Positions 28,122 through 36,144 of a DNA stretch of 64,000 nucleotides are shown one piece after another (position 1 is the first letter of the stretch; every line of letters begins with the position of its first letter). Under the pieces are notes generated by a model. The model was not told the DNA's origin, made no database searches, and saw only the letters and a list, made by a program, of their open reading frames with translations. A program made the position numbers and the translations under genes. Location of the stretch: the NCBI RefSeq assembly GCF_900108555.1, contig NZ_FNWV01000006.1:186001-250000 (forward strand). The letters are read 5' to 3'. This DNA is from Ruminococcus flavefaciens. GTDB taxonomy: Bacteria; Bacillota; Clostridia; Oscillospirales; Ruminococcaceae.

Positions 28122-29037
28122 CTTTGTGTCTGAAAGCGATAGCAACTGCGGCAGCAGCACCCAGTGCGAAAACAGTTACGCCTGCACCCTTGTCGCCTGT
28201 CTTTGGAGAGTCTGACTTCTTAGCAGTAGTTGCCTTTGCTGTAGTTTTAGCAGTTGTCTTTGCAGTAGTCTTGGCTGTTGTAGTTGTTGTTTCAGTAGTA
28301 GTTGTAGTAGCTGAAGATGTTGTAGTAGTTGATGTAGTCTCGCCGTTGATATTTACAGTGAATGTAGGCGGAACGATATTGAGTGTATCAGAAACAGCAC
28401 TTACAACGTTTTTGCCCGGTTCTGTAAGAGTTATCTTGAATGAGCCGTCATCGCCTGTAACTACGTCTGTTTCCTTGCCGTTTACAGTTATCTTTGCACC
28501 TGCAACAGGTTTTGAGACAGGTGTCCAGTTTGCATCGAAATCAACGTACATAAGGCTGCTTTCAACTTCATAGCCGGGATCGCTGTCAGGGTGATTTCTC
28601 ATTGTGAAGTATGTGTATTTGTCTGAGTAACTCTTTGCATCTGAATATACAAATGCGTCCACTAAAGCATCATTTGCAATGATATCGGAAAGACCGTTTG
28701 CAGCGACATGATTTACATAATAGCCATAGCTTCCGCCGTTTTCAATTCCCCAGAGCTTATCGAGACCGAGTCCCCACTGTCCTACTGATGACTTGTAGCC
28801 TGCTGCTGCACCGCCCTCATAGAACTTTTCGTGAGCGATATAAAGTGCATCATTGATAGTGAGTTTGCCGTCACTGTCGATATCAGTGACCTCAATAGGC
28901 TCCTCAGCAAGAACGATTTTTTTATTATTGTCTGAGATAGTAACATAGACTTTTGTTACATCTTCTGCGGCTGCTGTCATGCTTAAAGCTGAAAAAGACA
29001 TTACAATAGCAGCTGCCATAGCGATTGATTTTTTCAT
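28111..29037 (-). CDS. Secreted DUF4430-like protein with SPKTG wall-sorting signal
   Basis: 308 residues. A signal peptide (MKKSIAMAAAIVMSFSALSM) is followed by a DUF4430-like domain with a GGSYGYYVNHVAANGLSD core. It contains one perfect EF-hand/dockerin-type loop (DIDSDGKLTIND). An Ig-like or carboxypeptidase-regulatory-like domain follows (VAGAKITVNGKETDVVTGDDG), then a long Thr-rich stalk. SPKTGD, a hydrophobic stretch and RHKDEE at the end match a sortase signal. It is the first gene after the cobalamin riboswitch, so a wall-bound corrinoid-binding role is likely but inferred. The frame extends to 29151, through the riboswitch terminator; GGAG and the signal peptide set the start at 29037. 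Confidence 0.8.
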   Translation of the reverse strand: MKKSIAMAAAIVMSFSALSMTAAAEDVTKVYVTISDNNKKIVLAEEPIEVTDIDSDGKLTINDALYIAHEKFYEGGAAAGYKSSVGQWGLGLDKLWGIENGGSYGYYVNHVAANGLSDIIANDALVDAFVYSDAKSYSDKYTYFTMRNHPDSDPGYEVESSLMYVDFDANWTPVSKPVAGAKITVNGKETDVVTGDDGSFKITLTEPGKNVVSAVSDTLNIVPPTFTVNINGETTSTTTTSSATTTTTETTTTTAKTTAKTTAKTTAKATTAKKSDSPKTGDKGAGVTVFALGAAAAVAIAFRHKDEE

Positions 29038-29070
29038 ATAGACCGACTCCTTTAAAAGTATTAAGGGCAA

Positions 29071-29116
29071 CAAAAAAGCCTTTCCGCAGGGCAGAAAAGC
29101 GCAGCTGGAAGGCTTC
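29071..29116 (-). terminator. Riboswitch expression-platform terminator
   Basis: On the minus strand AAGCCTTCC pairs with GGAAAGGCTT across a GC-rich loop, followed by a U6 run (complement of 29072-29077). It lies between the aptamer and the first gene, fitting ligand-controlled attenuation. Confidence 0.75.
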
Positions 29117-29265
29117 GCACAAGAGCGAAGAGATAGGCATACGTTTTTCATTGTCCAAAAACGATAAATACCTGCAATGTCCGACGAGCGATCCGACTGT
29201 ACGGCAGTGACTGCTGCGACGGAATTTCACCGTGCTTCCCTCAGTTTCGGACTGCATAATATTCA
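29117..29265 (-). promoter_or_regulatory. Cobalamin riboswitch
   Basis: The minus-strand leader contains GGGAAGCACGGTGAAATTCC followed by GTCGCAGCAGTCACTGCCGT. This is the conserved cobalamin aptamer core (canonically GGGAA, GGTGxxAxTCC, GC..GYC.CxGCC/ACTGT). It lies downstream of a consensus promoter and upstream of a terminator hairpin. Boundaries are approximate. It should shut off the uptake operon when adenosylcobalamin or related corrinoids are plentiful. Confidence 0.85.
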
Positions 29266-29276
29266 TTTATGAGATT

Positions 29277-29305
29277 ATTATAGCACTTCACTTTTACACT
29301 GTCAA
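29277..29305 (-). promoter_or_regulatory. Sigma-A promoter of the B12 uptake operon
   Basis: On the minus strand: -35 TTGACA (29300-29305), 17-bp spacer, -10 TATAAT (29277-29282). Both hexamers are full consensus. Confidence 0.9.
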
Positions 29306-29404
29306 GCGCAGATAAACGGTATATTACTGAAAGTTTTTTATATTTGTTATATATGCAAACAAAGCAGCAGGACGGATATTATCTGTCCGCATAATAAATG
29401 ATTA

Positions 29405-29495
29405 ATAATACGGACTGCCACAGGCAGCCCCTACTAAGCACTATGCACTAAACACTAATCACTCGGGAGCCCGAGGGAGGGCTCCCCTACAGGCT
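29405..29495 (-). repeat. Composite hairpin/heptad repeat cluster 4 (inverted)
   Basis: Two hairpin copies in minus orientation: 29411-29434 (GGACTGCC/GGCAGCCC) and 29465-29491 (GGGAGCCC/GGGCTCCC, then CTACA). They are separated by ACTAAGCACTATGCACTAAA heptads. Apart from these and the upstream promoter, 29306-29501 shows nothing. Confidence 0.78.
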
Positions 29496-29501
29496 AACCA
29501 C

Positions 29502-29867
29502 TTATTTCTTATCCTTATAGGCGTAGCCGAAATTGATAGGCGGAGCAGTTACGGACACGTAAACGAACTCCTCATCGCCGTCGTTGAGCAGACCGTGAAC
29601 GTCCTTATCGGCAAAGCGCACCACATCTCCAGCCTTGAAAGGCTTAGTTGTATCATTTTCGAGAAGGAGCTTGCCGCTGCCCTTGGTAGCGTACCATATC
29701 TGCTCGGAAGCATCGTGAGTATGTCTTGGCTGACTTGCCCCCACTTCAAGGTGGACCTCAGTAATAGTAACACGGGTACTTGCTGAGTTTTCGGGATTGA
29801 GGAGCTGACGGGAAATTACGCCGGGATTTGAAAGCTCTCTGATGTTGTCTGCACTTATGAATTCCAT
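29502..29867 (-). CDS. Small cupin-domain protein
   Basis: 121-residue single cupin. Motif 1 spans EVHLEVGASQPRHTHDASEQ, with metal-ligand His and Glu residues, and motif 2 contains AGDVVRFADKDVHGL. Such proteins bind a metal and a small ligand or act as sugar or quercetin-type dioxygenases; the role cannot be assigned. AGGAGG precedes the ATG. It is separated from the next upstream gene by a terminator. Confidence 0.85.
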   Translation of the reverse strand: MEFISADNIRELSNPGVISRQLLNPENSASTRVTITEVHLEVGASQPRHTHDASEQIWYATKGSGKLLLENDTTKPFKAGDVVRFADKDVHGLLNDGDEEFVYVSVTAPPINFGYAYKDKK

Positions 29868-29883
29868 GATTATTCCTCCTTGA

Positions 29884-29917
29884 TATAAAACACACCGCAG
29901 CTGTTAAACTGCGGTGT
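29884..29917 (-). terminator. Terminator after the capD-like gene
   Basis: ACACCGCAG (29892-29900) pairs with CTGCGGTGT (29909-29917), with a U-rich tail on the minus strand from 29890 downwards. Confidence 0.75.
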
Positions 29918-29928
29918 TATGATGACGT

Positions 29929-31458
29929 TTATTCCGTACATTCTTCAAGCATATGAAGTTCCTTGGTGTTGAATTCCTCGGGAGTGATAAATGTAGGTAC
30001 CATTTTATGAAGAGCCTTTATGGCAATAGCCTCATCGTTTTTGAGAGCAGCATCGCGGAGCTTTTTAAGGCTTGCAGCGAAGCACTCCTCGTCGATATCT
30101 ATCTGCTTGCCGATGAAGATGAGTTTGTTTGAGGTCTTTTTGAGTCCCTCCTCGTTCATGAGCAGCTCTTCCTTGATCTTTTCACCGGGTCTGAGACCTG
30201 TGAACACAATAGGTACATCTTTATAAGGTACTTTTCCGTACATACGAATGAGGTTTTCCGCAAGAGTTACTATCTTTACAGGCTGTCCCATGTCGAGTAC
30301 GAAGATCTCGCCGCCATGAGCAATGGCAGCAGCCTCCATAACAAGGCTTACAGCCTCGGGGATAGTCATAAAGTAACGGATAATATCCTCATGTGTAACT
30401 GTTACAGGCTTGCCCTGTTCGATCTGTTTCTTGAAGAGCGGTATAACCGAGCCGTTTGAGCCGAGAACATTGCCGAAACGTGTTGTTACGAATTCAGTCT
30501 TGCCCTCATGCTGCTGTGAGAGATACTGCACTATCATTTCGCAGCATCTCTTTGAAGCACCCATAGCATTTGTAGGATTAACAGCCTTATCTGTAGATAT
30601 CATAACAAATTTTTCTGCGTTGTGGAACTGAGCAAGTGTAGCTACGTTGAATGTACCTACAACGTTATTCTTTATAGCCTCCATAGGGGATACTTCCATG
30701 AGAGGAACGTGCTTGTGAGCCGCTGCATGGAAAACTATCTGAGGCTTGTACTTTTCAAATATCTGATTTATACGGTAATAATCACGAACAGAAGCAATAA
30801 GTGTAACGAGATTAAGGTCACTGCCGTATTCCATTACGAGCTCCTGCTGTATCTCATATGCATTATTTTCGTATATATCAACAATGATTATCTGCTGAGG
30901 GTGATACTTAGCGATCTGACGGACAAGCTCTGAACCGATGCTTCCGCCGCCGCCTGTTACCATACATACCTTGCCGTTGATGAAGTCCTTGATATCCTTG
31001 TTGTCGAACTTTATAGGATCGCGTCCGAGAAGCTCCTCGACCTTGATATCGTGTACCTGTCCCAGCAGTGTTGCCGAATCGTCAAGGATAAGAGTACCGA
31101 TAAATGGAACGATCTTCAGAGGGAGCTTAGTCTCGTTGCATATGTCTATAGCAGCCTTGCGCTCGTCAGATGTAAGTGAGGGGATAGCAAGGATAAGCTG
31201 TTCTATGTTAAGCTCCTTGGCATATTTTACGAGTTCGTCTTCTCTTCCGACAACCTTGACGCCCATTATCTCCTTGCCAAGCTTTTTCGGATCGTTGTCG
31301 ATAATGCAGACAGGGTTGAACTGCGCTGAATACTTGTCCTCGGTATAAGGTGATTTCTGAGCGTTGAAGATCTCGTTGAGAAGCATCTCGCAGCATACAC
31401 CACCACCGATGATCATAGTACGCTTTGCGCTGTCGCTGAATTTTACTTCCGATTTCAC
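29929..31458 (-). CDS. CapD/FlaA1-type nucleotide-sugar 4,6-dehydratase, soluble form
   Basis: 509 residues. An N-terminal Rossmann-like domain (TMIIGGGVCCEMLLNEI) precedes an extended SDR catalytic domain with the NAD loop TGGGGSIGSELVRQ, HAAAHKHVPLME, STDKAVNPTNAMGASKR and RPGEKIKEELL. Relatives (CapD, WbpM, PglF) dehydrate UDP-GlcNAc for capsule or glycan synthesis. They usually carry four N-terminal membrane helices, which are absent here. The start is GTG 31458 with GGGAGG upstream. It likely forms an operon with the guanylate-kinase-like gene 42 bp upstream. Confidence 0.9.
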   Translation of the reverse strand: MKSEVKFSDSAKRTMIIGGGVCCEMLLNEIFNAQKSPYTEDKYSAQFNPVCIIDNDPKKLGKEIMGVKVVGREDELVKYAKELNIEQLILAIPSLTSDERKAAIDICNETKLPLKIVPFIGTLILDDSATLLGQVHDIKVEELLGRDPIKFDNKDIKDFINGKVCMVTGGGGSIGSELVRQIAKYHPQQIIIVDIYENNAYEIQQELVMEYGSDLNLVTLIASVRDYYRINQIFEKYKPQIVFHAAAHKHVPLMEVSPMEAIKNNVVGTFNVATLAQFHNAEKFVMISTDKAVNPTNAMGASKRCCEMIVQYLSQQHEGKTEFVTTRFGNVLGSNGSVIPLFKKQIEQGKPVTVTHEDIIRYFMTIPEAVSLVMEAAAIAHGGEIFVLDMGQPVKIVTLAENLIRMYGKVPYKDVPIVFTGLRPGEKIKEELLMNEEGLKKTSNKLIFIGKQIDIDEECFAASLKKLRDAALKNDEAIAIKALHKMVPTFITPEEFNTKELHMLEECTE

Positions 31459-31500
31459 AATAAACCTCCCAAAACACCGCTTCTATTGCGGAAAATTACT

Positions 31501-32085
31501 TCAAAAAATCTTTTCGCTTATATATCTTTTTATTTCCGAAAAGCATTTTTCCTCTTCGCCGCTGTTGTCAAATCTTACTGTTATACCTGCCTGAGCAAGC
31601 TTTTCTTCGGAAAAGTCCTTGCTGTCGGCAATAAAACGGCGGCAGAGCTCGGTATATTTCGGTACGGACTGAGTACGCTCACGCTCAATGGCGCGTATCA
31701 GCCTTATATCGTCAGCTACCTCGATATACAAGGGGATAACGACATCACCGCAAAAATGCTTTTTTATTTTTATGTATGATTCAAGAGTGCCGATGCCTAT
31801 ACAGCTGCCTTTATCGAGAGATATGCTGTCAGAGGCAGTAAAATACGTCCATTCGCCGCAGACAGTATCATATGTACGTTCTTCGATGACCATGCCTTTT
31901 TTCATCATATCATCGAAGGTATCTCTGTCAACAAAATGGTATTCTCTTCCGTCCTTTTCATTGTCTCTGATAGGACGGGTAGTGTACAGGACTATCGGGG
32001 TAAGTCCGAGTTCGGAAACGATGCGCCTGAAAAAGGTGTCTTTTCCTGATGAGCTCTTACCCATGATATAAAAAATGTGGTTCAT
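31501..32085 (-). CDS. Guanylate-kinase-like protein
   Basis: 194 residues. P-loop GKSSSGKDTFFRR, LYTTRPIRDNEKDGREYHFV (the GMP-binding region of guanylate kinases) and a C-terminal helical part that differs from typical Gmk. It could be a second nucleotide kinase or a regulatory guanylate-kinase-like protein rather than the essential Gmk. It shares a promoter with the capD-like gene. Confidence 0.8.
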   Translation of the reverse strand: MNHIFYIMGKSSSGKDTFFRRIVSELGLTPIVLYTTRPIRDNEKDGREYHFVDRDTFDDMMKKGMVIEERTYDTVCGEWTYFTASDSISLDKGSCIGIGTLESYIKIKKHFCGDVVIPLYIEVADDIRLIRAIERERTQSVPKYTELCRRFIADSKDFSEEKLAQAGITVRFDNSGEEEKCFSEIKRYISEKIF

Positions 32086-32138
32086 TTACAAGCTCCGAAA
32101 ATAAAATCATGTTTTTGCAGATTACTCCACGATATTCA

Positions 32139-32167
32139 ATTATATCACAATATATTGAAGAAATCAA
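32139..32167 (-). promoter_or_regulatory. Promoter of the guanylate kinase/capD-like operon
   Basis: On the minus strand: -35 TTGATT (32162-32167), 17-bp spacer, -10 TATAAT (32139-32144). The remaining divergent region to 32377 has a TATAAT at 32338 for the cellulase gene without a well-spaced -35, and GGGTA-type motifs at about 32206, 32258 and 32318. Confidence 0.75.
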
Positions 32168-32377
32168 GGGGTTAGATACTCAATTATTGCTATTTTTTAT
32201 GGAGTGGGTATAAATAGTCTAATTCAACGAAATATAAGCAGAAACGTGATTTTTTATGGGTAAAAGTGCTGTTTTAATGGGCGAATTTGTAAATTTTCCG
32301 TTTCATGGCTTTACATCGGGTAAAAAAAGTATTAAAGTATAATTTGGAAAACTGAAAACATGAACGGAGGTTTATGA

Positions 32378-35086
32378 ATGAAAAAAAGAAAAAGACTTGC
32401 TCAGAGAGCATTCTGGGCAATGGCTGCTGCGGTCATAGCAGGCAGTTCTTTCCTACAGGCAGGGACAGAGCTTGCACCGCTCACAGCAAATGCAGGACAA
32501 CAGCTTGGACAGACAGATTTTGAGGACGGTGTGGGACTCCCGTGGCATATAGTGGAGTCAGCTCCCGGAGAAATGGACTTTGAGATAGACAATGGAGTAT
32601 ATACAGTTGAGATAGTAAATCCCGGCGGAGCTTCACGAGGCGGTGAGGATCGCTGGGACTGTCAGTTCAGACACAGAGGACTGAAGATAGTATCAGGACA
32701 TAAATATAAGGTATCCTACGAGATAACTCCCTCAGAGAGCGGCAAATACTACACAAAGATAGGCAACCTTGACGGCGATGTTGAGATATGGCACAACATG
32801 ATGTCGGATAGCGGTCCCGATTTCAATTCCACATGGGACTGCATACAAATAGGCAAGAACGAGACAAAAAAGGTAGACGTGACTTTTACTGCCGACAAGT
32901 CACTTGACGTTGCGGAGTGGGCTTTCCATTTAGGCGGCGACGGTCAGTACACCAACGGTGACTGCTTCCCAGTGGGAACGAAGATAAAGTTCGACAATAT
33001 GTCCCTTATCGACCTGACAAGCGATGAGAACGATTATCCCGAGAATGTTAAGTACGAACGCGCAGGCATACTCACAAATCAGGTGGGCTACTTCAAGGAC
33101 AGAGCCAAGAGAGCAACACTGCTCAGCGACTCTGACAAGCCTGTCGAGTTCACTCTCAAGGATGACTCCGACAAAACAGTATATGAGGGAAAAACAGTAC
33201 CTTTCGGTCTTGATAAGGACTCCGATGACAAGGTACATATCATAGATTTTTCAGACTTCAAAAAGACGGGTACTTATTACCTTGAAGCTGCGGACGGCAG
33301 CAAAAGCCATGAATTTACCATTGGCGGCTCTGAGGACTATTCCTCACTGCTCTATGACTCGCTGAACTACTTCTATCAGAACCGCAGCGGCATCGAAATA
33401 GAGAGCGACTTCATCTCATCAGGCGATACCTCCGAGCTTGCCCGTGCAGCAGGTCACCCCAAGGATATGGCTGAGATAGAACAGACATGGGGATACAGCG
33501 GAAGCAGCGGCACTATAGACGTTACAGGCGGCTGGTACGATGCAGGCGACCACGGCAAATACGTAGTCAACGGCGGCTTCTCACTCTGGCTCATGCAGAA
33601 CCAGTACGAGACTGCACTGAAATACGGCTTTGAAAAGGCTTATGCCGACGGCACTATGCTCATTCCCGAAAATAATAACGGCACTCCCGACCTTCTTGAC
33701 GAAGCTCGCTGGGAAATGGAATGGATGCTGAAAATGATAGTGGACAAGGGCGAATATAAGGGCATGGCTTACCACAAGGCTCACGATGAGAAGTGGACGG
33801 CTCTTGGAATTGCTCCTGCCGATGACGATATGAAGCGTATCGTAAAACCACCTACCACAGCAGCTACACTTAATCTTGCCGCTTGTGCCGCACAGGCTGC
33901 ACGACTCTGGAAGGACTACGACAAGGAATTCGCCGACGAGTGTCTCGAAGCGGCTGAAAACGCATTTGCAGCTGCAAAGAAGCACCCTGCAATGTATGCG
34001 CCTCTTGACGAGTCTGTAGGCGGCGGAGCTTACGGCGATGATGATGTTGAGGACGAGTTCTGCTGGGCAGCTCTTGAGCTCTTCATCACAACAGGCAACG
34101 AGGATTATTACGATGAGGCAACAGAGAATAAATTCTTCCTCAATGTACCTAAGTCACTTGGCGGCGGTGAGAGCGTTGATACTGTGGGAAGCTTCGACTG
34201 GGGCAACACAGGTGCGCTTGCAACTCTCAGCGCAGCACTCAATTCCGAGAAATTCGACAAGGGCGATGCCGAGATAGTAAATGAAGCTATTATTTCCGCA
34301 GCAGACGAGTACATCACAATGGAGGAAAATCAGGGCTACGGACTGCCTTACGGTCAGAGCACTCTCAGCTATAACGACAGCGATAAAGGCTATATATGGG
34401 GCTCTAACTCATTCGTAGCAGATAATGCCATAGTTATGTCATATGCATATCTTCTCACAAATGATGAACAGTATCTTGACGGAGCCATTGGCGGCATGGA
34501 CTATCTCCTTGGCAGAAATGCAATGGACTACTCCTACGTTACAGGCTATGGTTCACACGCTATAGAGTATCCTCACCACCGTTTCTGGGCAAAGCAGATA
34601 GACGAGACGTTCCCGAAAGCACCGAACGGCGTAATGTGCGGCGGACCGAACTCAGGTATGCAGGATCCGTGGGTACAGGGCTCAGGCTGGAAGAAAGGCG
34701 AGATACCGCCTCAGAAGTGCTACCTTGACAACATCGAGGCATGGTCTGTCAACGAGTGTACTATCAACTGGAATGCTTCTCTTGCGTGGCTCACAGCCTT
34801 TACTGCTCAGGAAGCAAGTGATGACGGAATAGAAATAGGTCATCACAGCAACGGCAAAAAGCCTGATAAGGAAGAGGAGACCGAGACAACTACCAAGAAG
34901 TCAAAGTCTGACGATACTACAACAAAGGCAGCAAAGACAGAGGATAAGGATACCAAGAAAGAAAAAGACGATAAGTCGGACGGTCTGGGTAAATTAGCTC
35001 TTATCTGCGGCGCAGCAGTTGCAGGTCTTATCTCTTTGGAACTTTTTGTGTATAAAATGGCAAAGCTGAAAAAGAACAATAAATAA
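32378..35086 (+). CDS. GH9 cellulase with CBM4-like and Ig-like domains and a C-terminal membrane anchor
   Basis: 902 residues. Order: signal peptide (to about 35); a CBM4/9-like beta-sandwich (about 40-210); a CelD_N Ig-like domain (about 218-320) starting ILTNQVGYF; the GH9 catalytic domain (about 330-815); a Thr/Lys-rich linker; and a C-terminal membrane segment LGKLALICGAAVAGLISLE with a KMAKLKKNNK tail. Catalytic Asp388 and Asp391 lie in GGWYDAGDHGKY and acid Glu793 in VNECTINWN. It should hydrolyse cellulose at the cell surface. There is no dockerin and no CBM37, which are common in related enzymes, so anchoring by the tail is inferred. GGAGG precedes the ATG. Confidence 0.93.
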   Translation: MKKRKRLAQRAFWAMAAAVIAGSSFLQAGTELAPLTANAGQQLGQTDFEDGVGLPWHIVESAPGEMDFEIDNGVYTVEIVNPGGASRGGEDRWDCQFRHRGLKIVSGHKYKVSYEITPSESGKYYTKIGNLDGDVEIWHNMMSDSGPDFNSTWDCIQIGKNETKKVDVTFTADKSLDVAEWAFHLGGDGQYTNGDCFPVGTKIKFDNMSLIDLTSDENDYPENVKYERAGILTNQVGYFKDRAKRATLLSDSDKPVEFTLKDDSDKTVYEGKTVPFGLDKDSDDKVHIIDFSDFKKTGTYYLEAADGSKSHEFTIGGSEDYSSLLYDSLNYFYQNRSGIEIESDFISSGDTSELARAAGHPKDMAEIEQTWGYSGSSGTIDVTGGWYDAGDHGKYVVNGGFSLWLMQNQYETALKYGFEKAYADGTMLIPENNNGTPDLLDEARWEMEWMLKMIVDKGEYKGMAYHKAHDEKWTALGIAPADDDMKRIVKPPTTAATLNLAACAAQAARLWKDYDKEFADECLEAAENAFAAAKKHPAMYAPLDESVGGGAYGDDDVEDEFCWAALELFITTGNEDYYDEATENKFFLNVPKSLGGGESVDTVGSFDWGNTGALATLSAALNSEKFDKGDAEIVNEAIISAADEYITMEENQGYGLPYGQSTLSYNDSDKGYIWGSNSFVADNAIVMSYAYLLTNDEQYLDGAIGGMDYLLGRNAMDYSYVTGYGSHAIEYPHHRFWAKQIDETFPKAPNGVMCGGPNSGMQDPWVQGSGWKKGEIPPQKCYLDNIEAWSVNECTINWNASLAWLTAFTAQEASDDGIEIGHHSNGKKPDKEEETETTTKKSKSDDTTTKAAKTEDKDTKKEKDDKSDGLGKLALICGAAVAGLISLELFVYKMAKLKKNNK

Positions 35087-35089
35087 CAC

Positions 35090-35129
35090 AAAGCCGCAGC
35101 AGCTCTGATACCGAGCACTGCGGCTTTTC
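35090..35129 (+). terminator. Terminator after the GH9 gene
   Basis: AAAGCCGCAG (35090-35099) pairs with CTGCGGCTTTT (35118-35128), with an inner GCTC/GAGC stem and a T-run. Confidence 0.85.
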
Positions 35130-35197
35130 ATACTGGTCAAAACTGCGTAAACAGCCAAATTTTCATTTTATTATCACAAACGCAGACAAACTCAGGC

Positions 35198-35226
35198 TTG
35201 ACTTTTTCGGGAATACGTAGTATAAT
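35198..35226 (+). promoter_or_regulatory. Promoter of the Gly/Thr-rich surface protein
   Basis: -35 TTGACT (35198-35203), 17-bp spacer, -10 TATAAT (35221-35226). Confidence 0.85.
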
Positions 35227-35261
35227 ATTCTATATTTATTAAATAGGAGCGTGTTTTTTTA

Positions 35262-35942
35262 ATGAGTAAAGGAAACGGCTTTTTCAGTAATCTGAAAAAA
35301 TCCACAAAGATAACTCTCATCTCTTGCGGCTGTTTCATTGCACTTTCAGCAGCTATCCTCTTTTTCTTCGTTATGTTCCCGATAACACCTTCCGAAAAGG
35401 TGATATCAGCGTTTGGACGCGAGACGATCTATAAAAAGGATACTGCCGGAACAACAGTTACTACAACAGTGATATCTACTTCAGATAATAATAAAGCGGC
35501 TACGACCACTAAGGTCAAAACCACAACTGCCCGCAGGACAACAGGAACAGATATACCTGATGTAACACAGGGCTCTGGCTTCTACACAGGACAGAAGATA
35601 CCTTCCGGCGGTACACCCGGTGAGAATTACTTCACACCTACATTCCAGACTACAACAACATCTGTTGCAGGCGGATATTCAAACGGCGGATATCCTATCA
35701 CAAGTACACCTAACGGCGGTACAGGCTCAGGTGGAGTTACAGGCGGCGGCACAGGCACAGGCGGCGAAGCTCAGTTACCTGTAGAAGGCGGCGGAAACGG
35801 TACAGGCGGCGAAGCTCAGGCACCTGTAGAAGGCGGCGGAGCAACTGGCGGCGGAACTCCCGCACCTGTAGAAGGCGGCGGAGCAACTGGCGGTGAAGCA
35901 CCTGCACCTGCTGACGGCGGCGGAGCTGCTGCATCTGAATAA
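35262..35942 (+). CDS. Membrane-anchored Thr/Gly-rich repeat protein, function unknown
   Basis: 226 residues, no recognised domain. A Lys-rich cytoplasmic start is followed by one membrane segment (about 18-42) and a Thr-rich stretch. The C-terminal half is dominated by Gly, ending in four near-identical 14-15-residue units of the type GGEAQAPVEGGGAT (DNA 35760-35930). Low complexity and topology suggest a surface stalk or scaffold filling the wall. It lies next to the GH9 cellulase but has its own promoter and terminator. Repeat number may vary between strains. Confidence 0.75.
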   Translation: MSKGNGFFSNLKKSTKITLISCGCFIALSAAILFFFVMFPITPSEKVISAFGRETIYKKDTAGTTVTTTVISTSDNNKAATTTKVKTTTARRTTGTDIPDVTQGSGFYTGQKIPSGGTPGENYFTPTFQTTTTSVAGGYSNGGYPITSTPNGGTGSGGVTGGGTGTGGEAQLPVEGGGNGTGGEAQAPVEGGGATGGGTPAPVEGGGATGGEAPAPADGGGAAASE

Positions 35943-35949
35943 TACAAAG

Positions 35950-35985
35950 AAAGGCTTCCAATTGATTTGGAAGCCTTAGTTTTTA
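35950..35985 (+). terminator. Terminator after the Gly/Thr-rich protein
   Basis: AAGGCTTCCAA (35951-35961) pairs with TTGGAAGCCTT (35967-35977), followed by AGTTTTT. Confidence 0.8.
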
Positions 35986-36121
35986 GTGCATAGTGCTTAG
36001 TGAATAGTAAGTAGTGAGTAGAGAGTAGTAGGGGCGAACAGAGTTCGCCCTTTTTAATTCGTAATTTGTAATTAAAGTGTCATAAGCGATGTGTAGGGGA
36101 CGGCGTTCTCGACGTCCCTTA
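35985..36121 (+). repeat. Composite hairpin/heptad repeat cluster 5
   Basis: TTAGTGC/GAGTAGA heptads (35985-36026) lead into a hairpin at 36027-36051 (GGGCGAACA/GTTCGCCC, with T-run). A second lies at 36092-36120 (GGGACGGCG/CGACGTCCC). Confidence 0.78.
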
Positions 36122-36144
36122 TATCATTTGTTAACTGAGCTCGA

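Noticed and set aside
28850..28900. True dockerin module in the DUF4430-like protein
   Set aside because: Only one calcium loop is present and it lies inside the DUF4430-like domain; dockerins need two such repeats, usually at a terminus.
29038..29151. N-terminal extension of the wall-anchored protein to 29151
   Set aside because: Those codons overlap the riboswitch terminator, and the signal peptide begins at 29037 behind a GGAG site.
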